Positions 52,632 through 61,413 of a DNA stretch of 64,000 bases are shown piece by piece. The stretch comes from JAQUTK01 sp963677415. Its GTDB lineage: Bacteria > Bacteroidota > Bacteroidia > Bacteroidales > JAQUTK01. Where the stretch lies: NCBI GenBank assembly GCA_963677415.2, contig CAXXFJ010000011.1, positions 80,464 to 144,463 of the forward strand, read 5' to 3'. Under the pieces are notes generated by a model. The model searched no databases and was not told where the DNA came from. It worked only from the letters and a program-made list of their open reading frames with translations. Within the stretch, counting starts at the first letter, position 1; the number at the start of each line of letters is the position of its first letter. The position numbers and the translations under genes are program-made.

Positions 52632-53798
52632 TCAATATCTGAATTCACCAAATTCACTTCTGATAATCAACTCTTTTTTCTCAGAAGATTCAACTCTCCC
52701 GATGATTTTCGCATCAATATTAAAGGATTTGGAGATGGCGATAATCTCGTCAGCATATTCAGGAGAAAGATATATTTCCATGCGATGTCCCATGTTGAAT
52801 ACTTTGTACATCTCCTGCCACTCAGTACCAGATTGTTTCTGAATAGTCTTAAAAAGAGGAGGAATGGAAAACAAGTTGTCTTTGATGACGCGTACGTTGT
52901 CTACAAAATGAAGCACTTTTGTTTGTGCTCCACCTGAACAATGAACCATTCCATGGATTTGCGGGCGCAGTTTATCTAGTATCATTTTGATTACCGGTGC
53001 ATAAGTCCGAGTAGCTGATAATACCATCTTTCCCGCGTCAATGTCCAATCCCTCAATAGGATCGGTGAGCGAAAGTTTGCCGGAATATACTAACTCCTCA
53101 GGGACGGAACAATCAAAGCTTTCCGGATATTTCTTGGACAGATAGTTTGCAAAGACATCGTGTCGTGCAGAAGTCAGACCATTACTGCCCATTCCGGCAT
53201 TATATTCTTTCTCATAAGTAGCCTTACCAAAAGAGGATAGTCCGACTATCACATCACCCGGACGGATATTCGCATTATTGATCACAGCATCCCTTCTCAT
53301 ACGACATGTTACCGTGCTGTCCACAATGATTGTACGGACTAAATCACCAACATCAGCAGTCTCTCCACCAGTGCCATAAACACCTACACCCATGGACCGA
53401 AGTTCGGCTAATAGTTCGTCAGTACCATTGATTATTGCAGAGATTACTTCCCCTGGAATCAGATTCTTATTCCGTCCGATGGTAGAAGAAACCAAAATAT
53501 TATTATCCGCTCCTATACAAAGCAGGTCATCAATATTCATGATAAGCGCATCTTGGGCAATACCTTTCCAAACTGAAATATCACCGGTTTCTTTCCAGTA
53601 GATATAAGCAAGAGAGGATTTTGTTCCGGCCCCATCGGCATGCATAATGTTGCAAAAATCAGGATCTCCTCCAAGAATATCTGGGATGATTTTACAAAAA
53701 GCTTTAGGAAAGATTCCCTTATCGATGTTCCTTATCGCATTGTGTACATCTTCTTTGGAGGCAGACACCCCCCGTAGATAATATCGTTGATCGCTCAT
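52632..53798 (-). CDS. purM: Phosphoribosylformylglycinamidine cyclo-ligase (PurM-like AIR synthase)
   Basis: 388 residues from ATG 53798 (MSDQRYYLRGVSASKEDVHN); an ATG at 53819 is also possible. The AIR-synthase fold is seen as MHADGAGTKSSLAYIYWKET, ALIMNIDDLLCIGADNNIL, GVYGTGGETADVGDLVRTI and VIVGLSSFGKATYEKEYN. It makes aminoimidazole ribotide from FGAM with ATP. Sequence departs from the E. coli type in length and N-terminus, as in other Bacteroidetes members. Confidence 0.88.
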   Translation of the reverse strand: MSDQRYYLRGVSASKEDVHNAIRNIDKGIFPKAFCKIIPDILGGDPDFCNIMHADGAGTKSSLAYIYWKETGDISVWKGIAQDALIMNIDDLLCIGADNNILVSSTIGRNKNLIPGEVISAIINGTDELLAELRSMGVGVYGTGGETADVGDLVRTIIVDSTVTCRMRRDAVINNANIRPGDVIVGLSSFGKATYEKEYNAGMGSNGLTSARHDVFANYLSKKYPESFDCSVPEELVYSGKLSLTDPIEGLDIDAGKMVLSATRTYAPVIKMILDKLRPQIHGMVHCSGGAQTKVLHFVDNVRVIKDNLFSIPPLFKTIQKQSGTEWQEMYKVFNMGHRMEIYLSPEYADEIIAISKSFNIDAKIIGRVESSEKKELIIRSEFGEFRY

Positions 53799-53862
53799 TG
53801 TGTACTGTTTAGTTAACAATCGACAAAGGTAGCTTTTTTTTTATTATCTTGGAAATATCCAG

Positions 53863-54606
53863 TCAATCATTCCATATTTGCCAGCCAATAATGGCTTGCA
53901 ACAAGAGCATCTCCAGTCCGTTTTTTGTCAGAGCACCTTGCGCCTCTCCCTTTAGCATAAACGCTGTTTTTTCAGGATTATAGAGTAAATCGTATAATAA
54001 ATGCTTGTCCGAAAGATACTCGTAAGGAATTGGAGGATAGTTGTTTATATTTGGATACATGCCTTGCGGAGTCGAGTTTATAATGATTGAATAATCTTCG
54101 ATGATATTTTCGTCAATATCCTCATATGTCAGAGCACCGTTTTTTCCGGTGCGTGAAACAAACAAATAGTCAATTCCTAGACTTTTTAGTGCATAGGCTA
54201 CCGCTTTAGAAGCACCTCCTGTGCCAAGAATCAATGCTTTTCGGTGGTTGGGTTTCAATAATCCTTCGAGAGTTAAAGCAAAAGCTTTCCAATCAGAATT
54301 AAATCCTTTTAATTTAACTTTATCTTTATTGCGGACGAATTTAATGACATTGACAGCTCCAATCTCTTTAGCACATGGGTCCATTTCGTCGAGCATAGGA
54401 ATTATTTTCTCTTTGTAGGGTTTGGTCACATTCAGCCCACACAACTTCTTCTGTGTTTTGACAATTGTTGTCAAGTCATTGAGATCAGGAATCTCAAAAT
54501 TGACATATTCAGCTTCAAGTTCCTCTGAAAGGAACTTGTTATTGAAGAAATCTTTAGAGAATGAATGTCCCAATGGGTATCCTACTAATCCGTATACTTG
54601 TTTCAT
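53863..54606 (-). CDS. aroE: Shikimate dehydrogenase
   Basis: 247 residues; reduces 3-dehydroshikimate with NADPH in aromatic amino acid synthesis. GLVGYPLGHSFSKDFFNNKF binds substrate, LNVTKPYKEKIIPMLDE holds the catalytic Lys, ALILGTGGASKAVAYALKSL is the dinucleotide loop, and IINSTPQGMYPN and the C-terminal KNGLEMLLLQAIIGWQIW complete it. 21 bases after ubiE. Confidence 0.95.
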   Translation of the reverse strand: MKQVYGLVGYPLGHSFSKDFFNNKFLSEELEAEYVNFEIPDLNDLTTIVKTQKKLCGLNVTKPYKEKIIPMLDEMDPCAKEIGAVNVIKFVRNKDKVKLKGFNSDWKAFALTLEGLLKPNHRKALILGTGGASKAVAYALKSLGIDYLFVSRTGKNGALTYEDIDENIIEDYSIIINSTPQGMYPNINNYPPIPYEYLSDKHLLYDLLYNPEKTAFMLKGEAQGALTKNGLEMLLLQAIIGWQIWND

Positions 54607-54627
54607 GCTAATCTTTTTTTTAGTAGT

Positions 54628-55374
54628 TTACTTATTCGGTTTTTCTGCTGTGTATAAGCCGCAAATTCCAAATGTAAGTGATTCAAAACGAGCATTCTGG
54701 AAACCGACCTTTGAAAGAATCCGGGTCATTTCACCAAACTGAGGAACTGCTGCAATTGACTCAGGTAGATATTCGTAAGCCCTTTTATCTTTTGATAATG
54801 ATTTGCCCAGAAAAGGCATGACTATTTTTGCATAACAATGAAACAATTGTTTCATTGGAAAAGTCTGTGGAGTTGCAAGCTCCAAAATGGAAAGATGTCC
54901 TCCGGGTTTCATAACCCGAAACATTTCCGTATATCCTGCCTCTATATTCTCGAAATTTCTGACTCCGAAAGCTGCAATAACTGCATCAAAAAGATCATCG
55001 TCAAAGGAAAGCGAAATGCAATCTTCTTGTTTGAAGTCAATACTTTCTGACAATCCCAATGATGATACCTTCTTTCTACCAATTTCCATCATTCCAGTTG
55101 AAAGATCAATACCTGTAATTCTCTCCGGATGAAGAATATTAAACGCATTGATCGCATAGTCACCTGTTCCAGTTGCCACATCAAGAATCACTTTTGGAGC
55201 AAAAGGTTTTAATACCATAATACCTTTTTTTCGCCAATATCTATCAATACCTATCGAAGCTGTGTGATTGAAACGGTCATAATTAGGAGCAATGTTATTA
55301 AACATTTCTCTCACCTGATCTGTTTTTCGATCTTTCCGGTTATAAGGGACAATATTTTCAACTTCTTTTTTCAT
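54628..55374 (-). CDS. ubiE: Demethylmenaquinone methyltransferase (UbiE/MenG)
   Basis: 248-residue class I SAM methyltransferase. SAM loop DVATGTGDYAINAFNILHPE, then ITGIDLSTGMMEIGRKKV, DAVIAAFGVRNFENIEAGYT and MKPGGHLSILELATP match the UbiE/COQ5 signatures. In an anaerobic Bacteroides the substrate is demethylmenaquinone. Its start overlaps the purC stop by four bases (ATGA). Confidence 0.94.
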   Translation of the reverse strand: MKKEVENIVPYNRKDRKTDQVREMFNNIAPNYDRFNHTASIGIDRYWRKKGIMVLKPFAPKVILDVATGTGDYAINAFNILHPERITGIDLSTGMMEIGRKKVSSLGLSESIDFKQEDCISLSFDDDLFDAVIAAFGVRNFENIEAGYTEMFRVMKPGGHLSILELATPQTFPMKQLFHCYAKIVMPFLGKSLSKDKRAYEYLPESIAAVPQFGEMTRILSKVGFQNARFESLTFGICGLYTAEKPNK

Positions 55375-56315
55375 TTTGCAAGAAAAGCGAGAATGTTCTT
55401 TTCGATACGTGCTACAACATCATCCGTATCAGCTTTCACAAATTTCTCGCCGACAATAGATTCATACAGCTCAATATATCGATCAGAGACACTATTTACA
55501 TATTCATCCGTCATATCCGGAACCTGTTGACCGGTTTTCCCCATAAAGTTATTTTCGATCAGCCACTGACGTACAAACTCTTTCGATAATTGTTTTTGTG
55601 ATTCACCTTTTTCAAAGCGTTCTTCAAAACCTTTCGCATAGAAATAGCGGGAGGAGTCTGGCGTGTGGATCTCATCAATCAGATAAATTTTCCCATCTTT
55701 CTTGCCAAATTCATATTTAGTGTCGACCAAAATGAGTCCTTTTGACGCGGCGATTTCGCTTCCTCTTAGAAATAGTGCCATGGTGTACTTCTCCATCAAT
55801 TCATAATCCTCTTTACTCACAAGACCCTGATCAATAATCTCCTCTTTAGATATATTTTCATCATGACCTTCATCAGCTTTTGTGGTAGGAGTAATTATCG
55901 GAGCTGGAAACTTCTGATTCTCTTTCAATCCTTCTGGAAGCAATACCCCGCATAAATTGCGCACGCCTGAAGCATAGTCTCTCCATGCGCTTCCGGTAAG
56001 ATAGCCCCGGATAATCATTTCCACCCGAAAACCTTCGCATCGTATACCTACAGTGACCATTGGGTCTGGTGTCGCAATCTTCCAGTTTGGCACAATATCC
56101 GCTGTTGCATCCAGGAAACTGGCAGCAATCTGATTCAAAACTTGCCCTTTGAAAGGAATACCTTTCGGTAAAACAACGTCAAAAGCGGAAATACGGTCTG
56201 TAGCTACCATAACCAACAGTTCGTCATTAATGTTATATACATCGCGTACTTTTCCGTGATATACACTCTTTTGTCCGGGAAGGTTGTAATCGGTTCTAGT
56301 TAGTGCTTGCTTCAT
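55371..56315 (-). CDS. purC: Phosphoribosylaminoimidazole-succinocarboxamide synthase
   Basis: 314 residues from ATG 56315 (MKQALTRTDYNLPGQKSVYH). It condenses CAIR with aspartate using ATP. YHGKVRDVYNINDELLVMVA is the ATP-binding start, then TDRISAFDVVLPKGIPFKGQ, MIIRGYLTGSAWRDYASG and LIDEIHTPDSSRYFYAKGF. The length matches the eukaryote/Bacteroidetes-type PurC. An upstream extension to 56417 is rejected because a TACCTTTG promoter box (56374-56381) lies inside it. First gene of the operon. Confidence 0.95.
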   Translation of the reverse strand: MKQALTRTDYNLPGQKSVYHGKVRDVYNINDELLVMVATDRISAFDVVLPKGIPFKGQVLNQIAASFLDATADIVPNWKIATPDPMVTVGIRCEGFRVEMIIRGYLTGSAWRDYASGVRNLCGVLLPEGLKENQKFPAPIITPTTKADEGHDENISKEEIIDQGLVSKEDYELMEKYTMALFLRGSEIAASKGLILVDTKYEFGKKDGKIYLIDEIHTPDSSRYFYAKGFEERFEKGESQKQLSKEFVRQWLIENNFMGKTGQQVPDMTDEYVNSVSDRYIELYESIVGEKFVKADTDDVVARIEKNILAFLAK

Positions 56316-56373
56316 AATGTATCTGTATTTATTGTGACAGTAAAGTTTAAATTGATCTCTCTTTATGATTGTA

Positions 56374-56381
56374 CAAAGGTA
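56374..56381 (-). promoter_or_regulatory. Probable -7 box of the purC operon
   Basis: Minus-strand TACCTTTG, exact TAnnTTTG match, 58 bases before the purC start. The gap 56316-56604 has only this and the next promoter. Confidence 0.5.
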
Positions 56382-56570
56382 CATATTCGTTTTGAATAGC
56401 TCGTTTATCATATTCAAAAATAATCATAATTAAGCTCTTTAATTTACTTTCTCAGAAGCGGTTTGTTCACTTCAGTCCCCTCTTGGTATTATTTTTTTAA
56501 ATATGCAGTTTACAAATATATCCTTGTTAGGTTTTTTTCTGCTGACTCTTCGTTTTTGACTTTTTTATTG

Positions 56571-56578
56571 TACTTTTG
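56571..56578 (+). promoter_or_regulatory. Probable -7 box of the DUF5715-like gene and truA operon
   Basis: TACTTTTG, exact TAnnTTTG match, 26 bases before the ATG at 56605. Confidence 0.5.
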
Positions 56579-56604
56579 CAGTTCTGAATCAAAAAGAATA
56601 AAGT

Positions 56605-57282
56605 ATGAAAAGAATGAAATCTCATATTTCCTCCAAAATTTTATTGTTTTGTGTTTTTGCTTTGATAAGCTCTTGCAAGGATGAAGCAAAGAAATCTCCC
56701 GATACTTCCTCCTTATATGCATTCTCACATTATGGAAAGACTTTCTCTGATTTAAACGAGACTCATCTAAGTGCAGCTCAGTCCATTGGCATTGAACCTG
56801 TCTCCTCCCGTGAAGAAGCGGTGGGTCTTAAAGGAAAACTCGAAGAAGTGAAATCAAACAAAAATTATCAGATAGACGAACTGACCCATTCCATCCCTTT
56901 CCTGGTTCCCAAAGCCAAAGAATTACTTGAAGATATTGCTGAGAATATGTCAGACTCTCTTGTGAATAAACGTATCCCTGCTTATACAATTAATGTGACA
57001 AGTATCACACGTACTCAGGAAGATATCAAGAACTTGCAAAGAAATAATAGTAATTCATCCTCCAATTCCGCGCATTTGTATGGAACGACTTTCGATGTAT
57101 CATATGTGCGTTTCAATCAAAAAACTGATAATGGCTGGTTTGGTACCAAAAAAAGTGAAGAAGCGAGCACGGCATTACTCAAGAGTGTACTGGCGCAAGT
57201 GCTGTATGATCTTCGAAAAGAAGGTAGATGTTATGTTCGATATGAGGTCAAACAAGGATGTTTTCATATAACCGCACGATAA
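56605..57282 (+). CDS. DUF5715-like lipoprotein, possible M15-type peptidase fold
   Basis: 225 residues. The lipoprotein signal ends at LISSCKDEA (Cys near residue 24). The C-terminal half has ITRTQEDIKNLQRNNSNSS, then SAHLYGTTFDVSYVRF, which resembles the SxHxxGxAxD zinc-binding turn of M15 D-Ala-D-Ala peptidases, and a last strand GRCYVRYEVKQGCFHI ending in a possible third His. It may therefore cut peptidoglycan peptides in the periplasm. The family assignment is from memory and the activity is inference. Overlaps truA by one base. Confidence 0.7.
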   Translation: MKRMKSHISSKILLFCVFALISSCKDEAKKSPDTSSLYAFSHYGKTFSDLNETHLSAAQSIGIEPVSSREEAVGLKGKLEEVKSNKNYQIDELTHSIPFLVPKAKELLEDIAENMSDSLVNKRIPAYTINVTSITRTQEDIKNLQRNNSNSSSNSAHLYGTTFDVSYVRFNQKTDNGWFGTKKSEEASTALLKSVLAQVLYDLRKEGRCYVRYEVKQGCFHITAR

Positions 57283-58052
57283 TGCATCGTTATTTCATTT
57301 ATCTTTCCTATGACGGAAGCCGGTATTGCGGTTGGCAAATTCAACCGAATGCCCTTTCTGTGCAAGCCGTTTTAGAAGAAAGTCTTGCTGTATTACTCCG
57401 GATGACAACCCCAGTTACCGGTGCGGGTCGTACAGATGCAGGAGTTCATGCCCGGTTGATGGTAGCTCATTTTGATACGATCCTGTCTGTAGACACATCT
57501 TTGCTGACCCAGAAGCTGAATCGTATTCTTCCCCCTGAAATTGCGATATTTAAGATTTTAGAGGTGAGGAGTGATGCCCATGCCCGTTATGATGCTTTAA
57601 GACGAACATATGAATATTGGTTGACACCAGACAAGTCCCCTTTCAACCGCCAATGGACGTACCGGTATTACGGTTCAATGAACTTTGAACGAATGAATGA
57701 GGCTTGTAAGATCCTGATGGAATATACCGATTTTACTAGTTTTAGCAAACTTCATACGGATGTCAAGACAAATGATTGTCAGATTTATAAGGCGGAGTGG
57801 ACAGAGCGGGAGAATCATCTTTACGTATTTACGATTCAAGCCGATCGGTTCTTGCGTAATATGGTCCGCGCGATTACTGGTACCCTGATTGAAGTAGGAA
57901 AGGGCAAATTGACATATGAGGGGTTTCGGCAGGTGATAGAGCAAAAAGATCGATCAGCCGCAGGTTCCTCGATGCCTGCACAGGCACTTTTCCTTACAAG
58001 AATAGAGTATGATGATACTTTGTTCCTTCCTGAGAAGACAGAGATCAGATAG
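57282..58052 (+). CDS. truA: tRNA pseudouridine synthase A
   Basis: 256 residues from ATG 57282, overlapping the preceding stop as TAATG. It makes pseudouridine at positions 38-40 of tRNAs. YFIYLSYDGSRYCGWQIQP at the start, the catalytic Asp in TGAGRTDAGVHARLMVAHF, DAHARYDALRRTYEYW and FLRNMVRAITGTLIEVGKG are diagnostic. Full length. Confidence 0.96.
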   Translation: MHRYFIYLSYDGSRYCGWQIQPNALSVQAVLEESLAVLLRMTTPVTGAGRTDAGVHARLMVAHFDTILSVDTSLLTQKLNRILPPEIAIFKILEVRSDAHARYDALRRTYEYWLTPDKSPFNRQWTYRYYGSMNFERMNEACKILMEYTDFTSFSKLHTDVKTNDCQIYKAEWTERENHLYVFTIQADRFLRNMVRAITGTLIEVGKGKLTYEGFRQVIEQKDRSAAGSSMPAQALFLTRIEYDDTLFLPEKTEIR

Positions 58053-58077
58053 TTGCTTTAAATCTTACAAAATATAT

Positions 58078-58977
58078 ATGTGGTTACTTCTGGCATTCAG
58101 TTCAGCATTCTTTCTGGGTTGGTATGACATATCAAAAAAGACCTCTCTAAAAGAAAATGCAGTCATTCCGATTCTTTTTCTGAACGTATTGACCTGCTGT
58201 CTGATCTTTTTTCCTGCTCTTGTGCTTTCTTTCCTAAAGCCGGAATTGCTTGCAGGCTCTATGTTTGATATACCACAGATTCCCTGGGAACAGCATGGCT
58301 ATTTGATGCTGAAATCTTGCATTGTATTATCTTCCTGGCTGTTTGCCTATTTCTCTATGAAGCATCTTCCTATCACTATTACTTCACCGGTCAAAGCATC
58401 GCAACCGGTTCTTACATTAGTGGGTGCAATGCTCATTTTCTCTGAGCGGCTCAATCTGTATCAGTGGATAGGAGTTATCCTCTCACTGGTTTCATTCTAT
58501 ATATTGTCACAAGCCGGTAAAAAAGAAGGAATTTCCTTTAAAAGAAATGTATGGGTATTTTTCATTTTTCTCGCTATTATCACCGGGGCAATAAGTGGGT
58601 TATATGATAAATACCTGATGAGTCGCTTTGATAAGATGACCGTTCAGGTTTGGTACAACTATTATCAGTTGGTACTGATGACGCTAATCGTCCTTTTTTT
58701 GTGGTTTCCTTTTCGAAAGAAAACGACACCTTTTCACTGGTCATGGGCAATTCCTTTGATCTCAATATGCCTGACTATCTCAGATTTTCTTTACTTTTGG
58801 GCCTTGAGCTATGACGACTCAATGATAGCGATCGTTTCAATGATACGTCGAGGTAGCGTTGTTGTCTCTTTTATTGGAGGTGTATTCATTTTTCGTGAGA
58901 GAAATCTGAAGTCCAAAGCTCTGGATTTGCTTTTGGTATTACTGGGAATGTTCTTTATTTATTTAGGTTCCAAATAA
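58078..58977 (+). CDS. DMT-superfamily (EamA) transporter
   Basis: 299 residues from ATG 58078 (MWLLLAFSSAFFLGWYDISK), with ten hydrophobic segments in two EamA halves. The first half ends near ITSPVKASQPVLTLVGAMLI...ERLNLYQWIGVILSL, the second near MIAIVSMIRRGSVVVSFIGG...RERNLKSKALDLLLVLLGM. It is an inner-membrane metabolite exporter or importer; substrate unknown. An ATG at 58009 lies inside truA and is unlikely. 25 bases after truA. Confidence 0.87.
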   Translation: MWLLLAFSSAFFLGWYDISKKTSLKENAVIPILFLNVLTCCLIFFPALVLSFLKPELLAGSMFDIPQIPWEQHGYLMLKSCIVLSSWLFAYFSMKHLPITITSPVKASQPVLTLVGAMLIFSERLNLYQWIGVILSLVSFYILSQAGKKEGISFKRNVWVFFIFLAIITGAISGLYDKYLMSRFDKMTVQVWYNYYQLVLMTLIVLFLWFPFRKKTTPFHWSWAIPLISICLTISDFLYFWALSYDDSMIAIVSMIRRGSVVVSFIGGVFIFRERNLKSKALDLLLVLLGMFFIYLGSK

Positions 58978-58985
58978 TTATTACA

Positions 58986-59624
58986 ATGAAAAGTTCTTTC
59001 ATCCTTTTTGTCTTTGCTTTTCTGACTCTTTTCTCTTCAGCAAAAGTTGAAGCACAGAATATGTCTACGCTTTTTCTCTCTATGCCGGAGGATCTGTTAT
59101 ACAATTTGAACAATGAGATGCGACGCGATCTTATTGACCTGATTGCTGCTGGCAATAAAGCCACTGTTTCGAATATTATGGGAGGTACATCCGAACTAAA
59201 GACGTTAACCGGCGATTATATTTTGCTTCAAAACACATCATCCAGTACCATTGAGGCAAAAATACTCTCTCTGGTAGACTCCTCAAGGGTTATTTGTGTT
59301 ATTTCAACGATTTTTTCCCCTGTGGCGGATAGTAGGGTAGAGTTTTATTCATTGAAATGGGAACTACAAAAAGGGAACTTCTTCACCCCTCCAACACCTG
59401 TTGATTTTATGATTAAGCTAACAAAGGAGGAACAGCAGAAAGTACTTTCCCTCTTTGACGCGGTATTTATGCAGTATACACTATCTTCCGTTACTACTCA
59501 ATTGACTGCAACTCTTACTTCTTTAAAGTATCTCTCAGAGGAGCATCAGACGGAGGTTAAGCCTTATCTGAAAGATAATCGGCTGAACTTCCAGTGGAAT
59601 GGAAAATTCAGCCGATCACAATAA
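58986..59624 (+). CDS. DUF3256 family secreted protein
   Basis: 212 residues with a signal peptide (MKSSFILFVFAFLTLFSSA, cut near VEAQN). The rest, with MSTLFLSMPEDLLYNLNNEM, RRDLIDLIAAGNKATVSN and FYSLKWELQKGNFFTPPTP, matches a Bacteroidales-specific family of unknown function. No catalytic motif is visible. Nine bases after the EamA gene, so co-transcribed with it and truA. Confidence 0.8.
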   Translation: MKSSFILFVFAFLTLFSSAKVEAQNMSTLFLSMPEDLLYNLNNEMRRDLIDLIAAGNKATVSNIMGGTSELKTLTGDYILLQNTSSSTIEAKILSLVDSSRVICVISTIFSPVADSRVEFYSLKWELQKGNFFTPPTPVDFMIKLTKEEQQKVLSLFDAVFMQYTLSSVTTQLTATLTSLKYLSEEHQTEVKPYLKDNRLNFQWNGKFSRSQ

Positions 59625-59637
59625 CTTCAAACAAAGA

Positions 59638-60723
59638 TTACAGCTGCTCCTTGATGAATTGATTCATTATAGCTTCATTCGCTTCAATACTTTGTACTAG
59701 TTTGAATTGAGCTTTTGTCCTTTGCAGGTTGTGTCCCGGAAACATTGTCTTGTAATAAGTGTCCCCATTCAGATAATCAGTCAGGAAGCGGACAGTCTGC
59801 ATATAAGTGAGCAACTTTGCACCGAAAGGAAGATTCTCTATTTCAATGGGTAGTAAGAAATTCTTTGCCGTTTCGAGATATCCTTTTGTGTAGGCTTTGA
59901 ATATCTCCAGATTTACGTTTACGTTGTCGAGATTCGCATCATCTTCAGCTCCGGTATTTGCTCCTGTACGTATGAAATCGCCGAAGTCGGATAGTACATA
60001 CCCAGGCATTACAGTATCAAGATCAATTACGCAAAGCACATTACCTGCTTTATCAAACAAAACATTATTGACTTTTGTATCACAGTGATTTATGCGTTTT
60101 GGTAGTTTGCCCTCGCGATGCAGTCGTTCTGCTTTGCACATATCTTCTGCACGTTTCTCTATCTCATCGATATAATATTTTACGCTCTCCGCTCTGCCTG
60201 CCTTATTTTCAGCCAGTGCTTCATGAAATTGTTGCAGACGGAATTCCATGTTATGAAAGTTGGGAATCGTTTCACCTAGTGGCTCACCGGGAATATCTGC
60301 AAGTTTGTTCTGAAAATCGCCGAAAGCTTTTCCTGCAACATAGGAGAGCTCTGGAGTAACAGCCTCAAAACTCTGGCTTTCAGGTATCATGTCCATTACA
60401 CGCCAGTAAGCATCACCTGTAAAATAGTATGTTTTCCCAGTTTCTTCGCATGGGTAGAAATGCAATACTTTACGATCAATATCAGTGGCATTCTCTTCCG
60501 TTAGTTTTTTACGGATCTGTGCGGTTACACGTTCAATGTTACTCTGTAGCATATCCACATTTTTGAAGATCTGGTGATTGATCTTCTGGAGTACAAATTC
60601 TTTTCCGCTTGTCGTTGTGACTTTTAATGTTGTGTTGATCCAACCGCCACCGAATGGTGCAATGGTTTTAGGGATCGTGTTAGTCTCAAATTTTGAGAAA
60701 ATTTCAAAAGTTTCTTCTGTCAT
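59638..60723 (-). CDS. Aminoglycoside-phosphotransferase-fold kinase (sugar kinase-like)
   Basis: 361 residues from ATG 60723 (MTEETFEIFSKFET). APH-fold small-molecule kinase: the nucleotide-loop region PFGGGWINTTLKVTTTSGKE, VLQKINHQIFKN, the catalytic HxDxxxxN loop HCDTKVNNVLFDKAG and the metal-binding CVIDLDTVMPGYVLSDFGD. It resembles N-acetylhexosamine 1-kinase-type and other hexosamine-related kinases rather than drug-resistance enzymes, so antibiotic resistance should not be inferred. Substrate not determined. Single gene with a TACTTTTG -7 box at 60766-60773. Confidence 0.85.
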   Translation of the reverse strand: MTEETFEIFSKFETNTIPKTIAPFGGGWINTTLKVTTTSGKEFVLQKINHQIFKNVDMLQSNIERVTAQIRKKLTEENATDIDRKVLHFYPCEETGKTYYFTGDAYWRVMDMIPESQSFEAVTPELSYVAGKAFGDFQNKLADIPGEPLGETIPNFHNMEFRLQQFHEALAENKAGRAESVKYYIDEIEKRAEDMCKAERLHREGKLPKRINHCDTKVNNVLFDKAGNVLCVIDLDTVMPGYVLSDFGDFIRTGANTGAEDDANLDNVNVNLEIFKAYTKGYLETAKNFLLPIEIENLPFGAKLLTYMQTVRFLTDYLNGDTYYKTMFPGHNLQRTKAQFKLVQSIEANEAIMNQFIKEQL

Positions 60724-60765
60724 GACTGAAAGTTTTATTATCAAAGGGTTAATTAATTAATCGGG

Positions 60766-60773
60766 CAAAAGTA
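60766..60773 (-). promoter_or_regulatory. Probable -7 box of the APH-fold kinase gene
   Basis: Minus-strand TACTTTTG, exact TAnnTTTG match, 42 bases before ATG 60723. It excludes the longer start at 60744 only weakly. Confidence 0.5.
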
Positions 60774-60856
60774 CAAAAAATATAGAATTAATGCACTTTG
60801 TGAAATGGATTCTTTGAGAATAATCGAATCCGTACTTTTATGATAAACTGAGTGAT

Positions 60857-60900
60857 ACAAGAAAGGCCTTTTTGCTCGGAAGCAAAAAGGCTTTTCTTGT
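60857..60900 (-). terminator. Terminator after rpmE2
   Basis: 20-bp arms (ACAAGAAAGGCCTTTTTGCT and AGCAAAAAGGCTTTTCTTGT) with one mismatch and a CGGA loop, 17 bases past the rpmE2 stop. Confidence 0.8.
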
Positions 60901-60917
60901 ATTGTAGAATAAGAGTA

Positions 60918-61175
60918 TTATTTTCTCTCCATACGATTTTTGTAGCGGGTCATAAACTTATCAACACGTCCGGCTGTATCCACCATATTAGACTTACCTG
61001 TATAGAACGGGTGAGACGTGTTAGAGATCTCAATCTTTATCAACGGATAAGATACCCCATCAAGTTCGATTTCCTCTTTTGCATTAATAGTAGAACGGGT
61101 GATAAAAGTATCGCCGTTTGACATGTCTTTAAAAACTACTGGGCGGTAGTTCTCAGGATGAATACCTTTTTTCAT
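60918..61175 (-). CDS. rpmE2: Ribosomal protein bL31, type B
   Basis: 85 residues: MKKGIHPENYRPVVFKDMSN at the start, then TFITRSTINAKEEIEL and SHPFYTGKSNMVDTAGRVDK. It has no cysteine, so it is the zinc-free type B form, the usual L31 of Bacteroides. Part of the large ribosomal subunit. Monocistronic with its own promoter and terminator. Confidence 0.97.
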   Translation of the reverse strand: MKKGIHPENYRPVVFKDMSNGDTFITRSTINAKEEIELDGVSYPLIKIEISNTSHPFYTGKSNMVDTAGRVDKFMTRYKNRMERK

Positions 61176-61221
61176 TATGATATGTATTTATTATTTATAT
61201 ACGAGTATATTTTTCGGACTG

Positions 61222-61229
61222 CAAAGTTA
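61222..61229 (-). promoter_or_regulatory. Probable -7 box of rpmE2
   Basis: Minus-strand TAACTTTG, exact TAnnTTTG match, 46 bases before the start codon. Confidence 0.5.
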
Positions 61230-61366
61230 AGTCTTTACTCTGATAAAAAAAAGGATTTCGAATATTATTTCTAACTCCATCTGTTTTTCTTTGAAAAGAA
61301 GGTTCTAAAAACTCGTCTATTTATAGCTTTTTAGAAGTTCTTTTGGTATTAATCCGATGATTATTA

Positions 61367-61374
61367 CTATCTTT
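61367..61374 (+). promoter_or_regulatory. Probable -7 box of fbaA
   Basis: TATCTTTG, exact TAnnTTTG match, 39 bases before ATG 61414; a TTTG at 61341-61344 is a possible -33 element with a long 22-base spacer. Confidence 0.55.
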
Positions 61375-61413
61375 GTCCCAGTTTTTTAGTACAAACATCA
61401 AAAATAAACAATC

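Noticed and set aside
59638..60723. Aminoglycoside resistance gene
   Set aside because: The fold is APH-like, but the sequence resembles metabolic sugar-kinase relatives and it has its own chromosomal promoter; nothing indicates drug resistance.
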